Source: Spirometra erinaceieuropaei (taxonomy: Eukaryota > Platyhelminthes > Cestoda > Diphyllobothriidea > Diphyllobothriidae). From it: DNA of 64,000 nt. Of the stretch, positions 55,855 to 64,000 are shown piece after piece. A model generated the notes under the pieces. That model ran no database searches. It had not been told where the DNA came from and saw nothing but the letters and a program-made list of their open reading frames with translations. The DNA lies in contig CACRXP010000020.1 in assembly GCA_902702965.1 (NCBI GenBank), positions 1,558,791-1,622,790 of the forward strand, in the 5' to 3' direction. The stretch's first letter is position 1. Every line of letters begins with the position of its first letter. The translations under genes and the position numbers were made by a program.

Positions 55855-56237
55855 GTAAAGAAGATGAAGACCCGATCTCTGAGACAGTAGGTTTATTAGT
55901 CTGAGCTTTCGGTCTCGTACAGGAGGCCATAGTCAGAGATTGTGAAAATGCGACATCAAATGAGCGGTTTTTGTAGTCCAGCCACGAAGGGGTAGGGAGA
56001 TATGAGTGCAGAGGGTGGTACTCGCGATAAGTTGAGTCCTACGCCGTCTCACGGTGGCGTGACTGCCTGACCACCTCTTGCATCCCCCCTCCCTCGCCCT
56101 TGGTGGCTTGACGGCAAAAACCGCTCATTGTCGCATTCTCACAGTCTCTGTCGATGGCCTCCTGTAGGAGACCGAAAGCTCAGACTAATAAACCTACTGT
56201 CCCAGAGATCGGGTCATCATCTTCTTTACAACAAAAA
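55855..56237. repeat. inverted repeat, arms about 120 bp
   Basis: Arms 55855-55975 and 56113-56237 are reverse copies around a 137-bp centre. Both arms encode the same LINE N-terminal piece (RPKAQTNKPTV). Sits directly beside the N gap. Confidence 0.75.
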
Positions 56238-57560
56238 CCTGGGATTCGCATATTCGCATACATCCGTGAAATTCGGTTTTGCTGTCAACGCTTACATCTC
56301 CACTTGACCAGCACCGAGGGCGTGCAGAATAAGTCGTATGAAGACCCGCACGCTCTCCTTATGACTGCCTCGAAGGCGAACAGAATGACTGTCCTTGGTG
56401 ACGTCAGTGCTCGCGTCGGCAGAAACCACGCCGCCTGGAAGGGAGGGGTAAGTCACCATGGGATCGGCGGGTGCAAAAGAAATGGCCTTAGTGGAACACA
56501 ATATTCTGTTGACTAACACTGCGGACGGATCTTATTTTAACACCTGCATTTACTCCAAACTGGAAAAAATACAAATTTGGAGGCGCATAGTCATGTCAAA
56601 CACCAGTGAAAAGAACTGCGGGATACCACCCAGGCCACCGCGACTGAAACCCTCAATCGTACGCGCCGCCAGCCCAATGGTTGGTTTGATGCCAGTGACG
56701 GAAGAATTCGCAGTCTGCTTTCCAGGAAACACGGAATACACAGGACCTACACCTCCAACAGCAGCAGCAGCAGCAGCAGTACGAAACCGACTACATTCCA
56801 TGCTGAGAGCCAGTACAGCGTAGGCTGAGCGGGATGCAGAACGACTGGTTGACTGGCAGAGCCGAGAAGATCAATGCGCAGGTCGACCGTGATGGGACGA
56901 AGGCTGTCTTGGCGACCGTCAAACAGTCTACGGCCCACAGGTCAAGATGACCTTAGCCACAGATGAGTAAGGATAAAGTAATTCACCTGACGGAGAAGTC
57001 ACAATCCCCGAAGCGCTGGGCTAGACACTTCCAGGGCGACTTAAAGCACTCTTTGACAATATGTGAAGAAGCTCGTAACCGTCTTCCTGCAGTGGGCACC
57101 AACGACGATCGTCCGCCCTCTTTCTTTGAGGCAGTCAAGGTCTACAACAGCTGTCCAGGGAAAAGCACTGGTATCAAATGCAATAGCAGCCGGCTCACAG
57201 CTCATGGAAAAGCTTACTTCGGTATCCATGGAATGGTGGTGAAGAGGACACATTCCGAAGACTTCAAGGATGTCCCCATCGCGTACGTCTTGGAACGCAA
57301 TGCTAAGTGGTGGCTCAGCGATAACCAAAGATGCGCCTCTTATCTTAGCACTTCCCCTGTCCTACTCCCTAACCTGCCCATGCATCTGGAGAACAGCCTC
57401 TCTGAGAATCGCAGTGCGGATTCTGGAAACACCATGGAACCACGGGCATGATCTTCGTGGTCCGCCAACTGCAGGAAAAGTGCAAGAAAATGAGGACTGA
57501 CCGCAGCACCAACTGTGTTGATCTGAGAAATGTCTCTGACGCGATGATGACTAGGCGACG
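56113..57560 (+). pseudogene. APE-type LINE, endonuclease to RT, decayed
   Basis: Non-LTR retrotransposon remnant. The N-terminal piece RPKAQTNKPTV is followed by endonuclease parts (NKSYEDPHALL, VLGDVSARVGRNHAAW). A CAG microsatellite lies at about 56759-56779. Then comes the region before the RT (SPKRWARHFQGDL, SFFEAVKVYNS, FKDVPIAYVL) and the RT start, where frames shift (HHGTTGMIFVVRQLQEKC at about 57430). The order matches tapeworm LINEs of the RTE-like endonuclease/RT group. RT catalytic core absent. Confidence 0.82.
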
Positions 57561-57564
57561 CAAT

Positions 57565-57905
57565 CAGTTTTTACACCCTAATGATAGGGTTGGCTATTTT
57601 GATAAAAAGAAGTAGTTTATAAGATTCCATGCGGCACCTGTAAAGGAGTATATCATGGTTAAACCGAGAAATCCGCCTCCACACGCTTACCTGAACGGAA
57701 GGTGGCAGTACAGAGGCGGGATTACTTACCCCAAGTCGCCATGCATTAACTAGAAATGGGGCACAGATTTGCTTGATATGAAAGCCGAATTGTCAGATTC
57801 TGTGCATAAAAGAAAGGTCGACAATCGCTAGGGCCCTTCATTCACATGATTCAAGCTTCAATCAAAACACAACGTCTAATAATCTCAAAGTAATGTGAAA
57901 AAGGT
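57565..57905 (+). pseudogene. PLE6: decayed GIY-YIG fragment
   Basis: Closely related to PLE3 by DNA (LHPNDRVGYFDKK against VHPKDRVGNLDKK), with stops and frameshifts through the nuclease. Its 3' side, including TCTGACGACGACGAC at about 58020, parallels 37163. Confidence 0.78.
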
Positions 57906-58069
57906 CATAGCCAATCAAAACGTATGTCAGCCCACAGTATCAGACCATTCGCAGCACTGACAAATCAATATCGATTTTTCAGGCATGTTATAATTTTAAC
58001 TGTTTTTCACACTTTCCACACGTCTGACGACGACGACGACGATCTGGGGAACCCGCTTAGATGCGCTTG

Positions 58070-58250
58070 CGCTCCTGCTGGGTATACAAGATGTGGGCAC
58101 GGCCGCCCAGTCTTCATCGTCCTTCTGACTCCTGTTGGCGTGTTGGTATTGTTGTTGATGCTGTTTTGTTGCTCAAAAACCTGGCCATTTGCCGTGTGGA
58201 CCAGACAGCGTGGAATGGGACGCTAAGGTGAAGGCTCAACCATACAATCC
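58070..58250 (+). repeat. repeat Y, diverged copy behind PLE6
   Basis: Weak match to 23125-23200 (GTGTGGACCAG, GGAGCGCCAAGG equivalents). Same order (PLE, then Y) as at 34.4 kb. Confidence 0.4.
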
Positions 58251-58276
58251 ACCTGCTCCCCTGACGTAAAAGGTAT

Positions 58277-58508
58277 TGTTCTCACGAACTAACGAGTTAT
58301 CTCTCACGAGCCCCTAGCCTTAAAAGCAGCAAGTAAAACTGAGCAGTTAATAATATAGAGATTTTGAACGTTGAGAAAACTGGCAGCAGTGGACGACAGC
58401 GGAGCACGCTAGCAAGGCGGGTTGTACAGGTGTGTTCTTTTCCGTCACATTCAAACAAGCAGTCCGAGCAAAGAAAAACGGGACTAAATTGTCCGGCACG
58501 TCACCACA
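58277..58508 (-). repeat. solo LTR of the CsRn1-like gypsy
   Basis: Matches 32446-32691 from TGTTCTCACG to CACCACA (plus-strand reading) with a short deletion near the right end. No internal element beside it. No clear target duplication. Confidence 0.85.
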
Positions 58509-58770
58509 GTACCCCCCTACTGCAATGCACTATTCGCTCTCCCCGACTGGTTGATAACTCTTACCATACATTTCAAATACCGTTAAGCGATGATTGAGAT
58601 GCGCCACTGAAAAAACATACAACTCAGTGGAACTCAGTTTCAGCAGTCCCATTAAAGCTGTCCCAATTTCACGGGCAAGGGGTGCTTTGCCATTGCACGC
58701 CACCTCAAGTTGCGTTTACGAATTCAAATACAATTGTGGATGCAGGTACGTTGAGCGAGCGTAAAGGCAC

Positions 58771-58965
58771 TTGGCGGTCAGGTCAGTTGAGCACCCGCCA
58801 AAATGGCTTCGAAAGCAGGAGAATAAAATTCTACGGTCTCCTCTTATAAAGCACCTCCTTGATACGGGTCGCTTCGTCGACCCAAAAACTGCAGCCTGTC
58901 GTTTTATCACACAGGCAATAAATGAGAAAGATACAGCGATTTATACATCTAAAGTAGGAGAATAA
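58771..58965 (+). other. possible PLE-like C-terminal fragment, tandemly duplicated
   Basis: The frame reads LIKHLLDTGRFVDPKTA, a wording seen near the end of some flatworm PLE nucleases. The DNA from GGAGAATAAAAT to CCAAAA is repeated in diverged form at about 58957-59028. Assignment is tentative. Confidence 0.35.
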
Positions 58966-59039
58966 AATTTCACGGTTTTCTATCACAAAGCGCCTCCTAG
59001 CTAACGGTCATTCGGTTTACCCCAAAACACCTTTTTGAG

Positions 59040-62000
59040 TATTAGTTCGGGCACGAACAACTCGGATACTGCGTTACATGGAGACTGCCTACATACGGCG
59101 AGGGAAACCCGACTTATGCAAACAGTTAGACCACGGGGTCAACCTCAGCTTGCCTTAGTAAAGCTCAGCCGTTTGATTTGCGCAATCCCTCAGCGCGTTA
59201 ACTTCCCCTTTTTCTTTCCTATCCTGAATTTTCAAGTTACCATTTTATTGATTAGTCTGCGTGCAGTATACGATGACCTTGCTGTTTTATATTGATTTTC
59301 TCTGTGGAAGCTCAAATCTCTGTATTTTCTCATCCGTTATCTCTGTTATGCAGCCGTCGTGAAATTAGATAGTTCAAATAAATTCTGCTATGTATGCTTG
59401 TTTCATATCCATTCTGGGGAAATATTGCTTCAAGGATACTTTCTAACGACTCGCAACAGCCCGTCTGCTGCAGATTTTCGTATCCGTTCAAAGTCCACTG
59501 CAGACAACAATTGTCGTAACACCTTTAATGTATCACATGAAATCATATCGTGGATACCTCTTGTATATGCATCTGCTTCTGGTAATGTCCAGTGCTGTAA
59601 CATGGGCTATTGCCAATTAACCATACTACCACGCATTCATTTTCAAATCAGTATTTCCGAAGCTGAGGTAACTTCTCATCTCCTGAATAGAGTAGGTCTT
59701 ATTCTACTATCGCATAACCTGAAAATTCGTGTTGCTTGATGCAAATCTCAGGTGAGGGCCACGCTGAATCTTTATCATTTGCGCCTCGTGCCTTGTTAGC
59801 GTTTAGGTTTTTCTATGGGTAGGTTCATTTACGAGGTCGATGTCAATTGCCGGTGAAGCAATCATGAGGACTGCCGGGGTGCGCTGTTCTAAACGATTCA
59901 CGCTCAGTGAATCTCCATTTCTTGCCCAATGTAATATTTACAGGCGCGAAAGCTGATTTTTCAGTTACAGGATGGTTTAAATATGAAATTTTCTCGTTTT
60001 CGTTAATGACCTTCGACGGCGAAGACGCACAAACCTGCCTCCCCGCATATGACACTGAACAGTGTGTATAATTACCTGTGTACCTCTGTCGCTGCGCATA
60101 CAGGCCATCAATGTCTCCTTCGATTCCTTTCTAGGGTTGCTTTCTACTCCTTTGTGGGTTATATTGGCTGGTCCTCATTCTTCGTGATGCTTTTTGTTTT
60201 CCTGTCGCTTGCAGTCATCGTAGGTTCACCGATCTTATTTTATATTTCTAAAACTAATCCTACTTACGGGCTCTTCAGTACGCTTTATTTCTTACTTTTG
60301 ATTCTCGGCCGACGTGTCCTTCGGGAGTATGTTGACTGTCGCGTGACCTTGCGAAACGCACACGCCTCTGTGGAATAACTGTTGCAACATGCATCATGTT
60401 GGGTGTCAGATTTCTTCCGCAGCCACTTTTTAACCGGTTCCATTGGTGCTGTGGTCAGCTGAATCTTTCCCCTTTCTTTACCCACCTCCCCACCCTTCTC
60501 CAAAATGATTTGCAAACTACTGGAAGCTGTTCCTTCTCGGATAATCTAATAATTCTTCATCTTATTTTTTGTATGCTCATTACCTTTATATGATGTGATC
60601 TTTTGTTGAACAGTCCCATGTTTTGTTTAGGTCTCTACGGGGTTTTCTTTACTCCTTAAGCTGACGCCATAGATGCTAGAAAATCCTCATGAGAGATTAT
60701 TTAAGGCCCCCTACTATGTGGACAGAAATTCTAAAAGGTGTTTTATTTGGTACTGTTTCAAAGACTTAAAGTTCTCTAACAAGCAGAAAAGGTTTAGTGA
60801 AAGACGGTTGTATGTTTCACCAGATTCGATCTTGCGTTAGACAATTTAGGCGAGAGCCGAGATGAATCTTTATCATTTACGCCTCGTGGCATAGACAGAA
60901 GCGATGAAAAATTAAGCCAAGTGAGTCTCCGGAAGTTCCTGGACAATGTATATGGGGTCAGGTGATAAACTTGATATAAACTTGGTGGTTTTGTTGCCGT
61001 TTCGGTACTAAGATCTCTACAATAGGAAGTTGGGCACAATTTCCACTTTTTCTAAACCCCAGGGCATGTTTTAAACTGTCTTGCTGACGGAAGGGTCCAC
61101 TTCTTGACCAAAGGCCTTGTTTCTAGGCTCTTTCTTTGCCAGATTACCGGGGCAGGCGAATTTCCTGGTTGGTTTATTTTATAAACACGGAAGTGTCCTC
61201 ACTCTCTCACAGCTGCACGACCTTCGTCCTGCGCTGGACATCATGCCACCGATCTGCAGTACTCTTGAAAAACGAATGTCTAGCGTCCACCTTACCGCAA
61301 AATTGAACGGCCTTAGAACAGAATATCAGTCAGTCGTCAAGCTTTCTGATGGAAACCCAGTCTTTTGCGGCAAGGCTTGTTGGCTTCTGACATCTTTTGT
61401 GATTCCATTAAACCCCTGCCCCCTTGGCGGGTGGAGTTTAATTCAAGGTGGTGGCTCTTGACATAAAGATGACAGTCATCGCTGTCAGTGCGGTAAATCA
61501 TTTGTTTCTCCCGTGGGCGTCGTGCAGTGGCGAGACGCTCTGAAGATCGACGGAATGCCTTTTGCACCACGATGGCACGGCCTTGATTGGGCTCTTTTCA
61601 TCCACCGACAGTGTGCTTGGCGTGGGCGTCTGATGTGGACTTTTTGAGCCTTTATGTGTGTGCTCATCCGACTTTTTCGCTATGAAGAGAAGCAGTTCAG
61701 TTATTACAGGCCGTGGGCTCGTTAAATTTGCCCAACTGGATGCCCACGGATAGATAGAACCGCATTACGTAATCCCGAATTCGTTGCGACCTCTCTCAGC
61801 CACAGGCGGCACTTCTGCTGACCTTGCGGGTTATCGGTATAGAAGAAGGAGACATGATTGCCGGAACAAGAGCCCTTTTAGCCTGACGTTTCCAACTGTC
61901 ATTTGGATCCATTAGCAGAGACAGAGTCAGATAAGCGTGGTGGATTGCCCAGGTATTGCAGTATTTGTAGGACGTAGTTGATAGACCGCTGCATGCTTAT

Positions 62001-62200
62001 CACAGTCGGCAGCTCACGAGTGCATCACGGTTTGACTAGCCAGGCGTTGAGGTATGCAGTTTCTATGCCCTTGTGCGACTTTCACGATTATCGGCTACCA
62101 CGCTCATTGCACACAGTCGAGTTGCTGACTGTCGGATATCCTCATCCGTGTAGACTCTTGTGCCGACATTGACACTAGGAACAGTGATCACGCCCTCCGC
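59040..62200. other. unassigned sequence
   Basis: No recognised gene. A 109-codon plus frame (60049-60378) is strongly hydrophobic and a 114-codon one (61117-61461) has no known domain. Pyrimidine-rich sequence alone would give such translations. The part from about 61690 lies behind PLE5 on its strand and may be its 3' sequence. Confidence 0.4.
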
Positions 62201-62204
62201 GTGG

Positions 62205-62412
62205 CTAACCTACTTTGCCTAGGCAAAGTCTTAGCACCGAATATGGAGTGGGGAGATCATTGCGTTTGTTTTTTGATTGAGGATCGGGAAACCATGACTC
62301 GAGCAATTCGCGGTTGTGGCCTCTAGCATGAATTTCTGCTTCGTCAAACTTGTATATGTGGTTGGATTCTGTCGAATGAGCCGCGACTTGGTATTCGATG
62401 TCGGTGCAGGAT
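62205..62412 (-). pseudogene. PLE5: GIY-YIG C-terminal fragment
   Basis: Minus strand reads EYQVAAHSTESNHIYKF, DEAEIHARGHNRELLESW and NDLPTPYSVLRLCLGKVG then TAG at 62205. Matches PLE4 block by block. Upstream frame is broken by stops at about 62430. Confidence 0.8.
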
Positions 62413-62814
62413 TTTACGACCTAAGGTTATACTTCCGTAGGCTGCATAAACAAAATTGTCCGTGAGTTGGTCCGCAACATGGAGACCATTCAGGGTGTTT
62501 TAGAGAGTTTTCCTCAGTTCTTATAGGTTTCTCGAGTGCGGAAGGAAAGCAGTTTCGAAAATCAGGAGATTGGGGCAGGCAGGTTGACTTGAATATTCGT
62601 GCCAAATTTGAAACCGGGCTTTTAACTAGTATCTGCACTGTAACTATGGAGAATCATGCGACATTCGCGTAGTGCAGCTTATGCGTTTGTATCACCGAGA
62701 TGATTATTTCGGCACAAAGATTAATAGGCTTTCAGACCGAGCCTAAAATATAACTACCTCGTAGGATTCAATTCAAGTTCTCACATTTATTTTTGAGAAA
62801 ATCAAAGAGGTCGA

Positions 62815-62960
62815 CATTGAAACTAGAGTTCATATATCAGAAGGCACACTCGGGAACTCTAGGGGACACGCTACTGAGCCGAAACCCCCGTAGCTGCGTC
62901 ATGCAATAGAACAAGATTGGTGAAACGCGCGTCCGGGCTCTCAGGTAGTATCCGTGTCTT
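62815..62960. repeat. diverged copy of 11095-11225
   Basis: Shares AGTTCATATA, GAGCCGAAACCC and AGCTGCGTCA in order, so the tetraspanin 3' flank contains a more widely dispersed repeat. Confidence 0.6.
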
Positions 62961-63041
62961 CGATATGAGGAATCTTCCAGCATTCGAAAAGTAGAAGATG
63001 CTATCGCTGCAACGCGAGTTTTATTTGATTGACGCTTCGAA

Positions 63042-63252
<211 letters not shown>

Positions 63253-63429
63253 CCTATTAAAAGTTCACATCAGACGAGAACCACCCTCACAGACACGTTG
63301 CATTTCACACTTCTGGCAATAGACAACAGGCGTGATATCTCGCACCAACGCGCGCCTGACACCGACGCTACCTGCAACCTACATGTAGTCACGTTTAGAC
63401 GTATTAGCAGCAATCTCTACCTTGTTTAT

Positions 63430-63580
63430 GCTGGTTAGCCGGGTGCTGTGCAAGTCCAATACCACTATAAAGTAATTCCCACGCAAGTCACTTTTCCCGC
63501 GTCCACCCTACTGTGGGGCACACGATACACATAGTCGGTAACAGTGGTTTGAACTGTCGGTTAGTCGGCCTGGGAATGGA
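63430..63580 (+). repeat. repeat Y, diverged copy
   Basis: Follows the order of 23280-23410 (GTGCAAGTC, ACTATAAA, CACGCAAGTCAC). The rest of the window to 64000 shows nothing recognisable. Confidence 0.4.
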
Positions 63581-64000
63581 GATTTCGAACTTGCTTTCAA
63601 GGAAATAAGGTTCAAGCGTTCACGAGGTCTCGCAAATTATAGAAAAATTAATGGACTAGAGGCGCCATTGAGTCACCGTCAAGAACTATCGCGGTCTGAT
63701 CTTTGATCCGAGTTATCCCGTCAGCTGGCAACTTTCCAAACTGGGTTTTTTTGCGTCGCGGCAGGCTGAAATCTGATTACGGAAACTGATGCGAGAATTT
63801 CTGGATGTCTTTAGCGTTGCGTATTTTGCTTGTCCATCCACTTCCTTTTCTTGTGCAGAAATTGTGTTTACGTAATTATGTCAAACAAACTATTAATAAA
63901 TTTTAGCGAAAATGGACGTTGCAATATATTCGTGCCATTTCGTATGCTAATACACGTCCTAGACTCCAGTTGCGTATCTGAGCGAGTTTTTTCACTGAAA

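Noticed and set aside
54857..55930. Frames of 270-357 codons
   Set aside because: Almost entirely N read as sense across the assembly gap.
60049..60378. Hydrophobic 109-codon ORF as a membrane protein
   Set aside because: Pyrimidine-rich sequence gives such translations. No splice sites, no second copy and no known family.

Overview
This is repeat-dense eukaryotic DNA, most likely from a flatworm and probably a tapeworm. The basis is indirect: spliced tetraspanin genes with GT-AG introns, a gypsy element with the CHCC gag finger and tRNA-Trp primer site of the CsRn1 clade, several Penelope-like elements (PLEs), an APE-type LINE, and short tandem repeats that combine a tRNA-like head with a hammerhead ribozyme. 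That last combination recalls the SM-alpha repeats of schistosomes and animal retrozymes. I see no bacterial gene organisation, no rRNA and no true tRNA gene.

Layout. Four copies of a tetraspanin gene lie on segmental duplications. Copy A (minus, 816-3494) lacks only its last exon, which is off the left edge. Copy B (minus, 11524-14599) is cut at its 5' end by an N gap. Copy C (minus, 15626-18631) lacks its last exon at the same gap. Copy D (plus, 43525-47441) is complete, with eight exons and 263 residues, inside an inverted copy of the whole unit (about 39805-49480). Between the duplicated units are a Tc1/mariner element (6666-8582), PLE fragments (8860-9501, 22114-23004, 34385-37075, 51853-52181, 57565-57905, 62205-62412), a foldback MITE (25341-26320), LINE fragments (28623-28855, 56113-57560), a truncated gypsy element (28861-32691) with a solo LTR elsewhere (58277-58508), and an unidentified exon-structured locus present twice (23590-25080 minus, 32800-33905 plus). 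The right third (49480-64000) holds mostly decayed elements, unassigned sequence and a long ATC microsatellite.

The most interesting system is at 37190-39790. Nine monomers of about 305-315 bp occur in both orientations, including three in exact 312-bp tandem. Each carries a 45-nt hammerhead ribozyme core, and most carry a tRNA-like head with pol III A and B boxes. Helix I changes on both strands between copies while staying paired. Isolated older bodies occur at 3979, 6439, 19071 and 42995. Three further hammerheads with a minimal helix III (52390-52431, 38789-38831, 8665-8707) have the form known from PLEs, and one lies just downstream of a PLE endonuclease fragment. The window therefore seems to hold both a non-autonomous ribozyme family and fossils of the retroelement class thought to mobilise it.

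Limits: splice sites and motifs were read by eye. Element boundaries not set by TIRs or LTRs are accurate to about 10-50 bp. The two N gaps lie inside repeats and may hide collapsed sequence.
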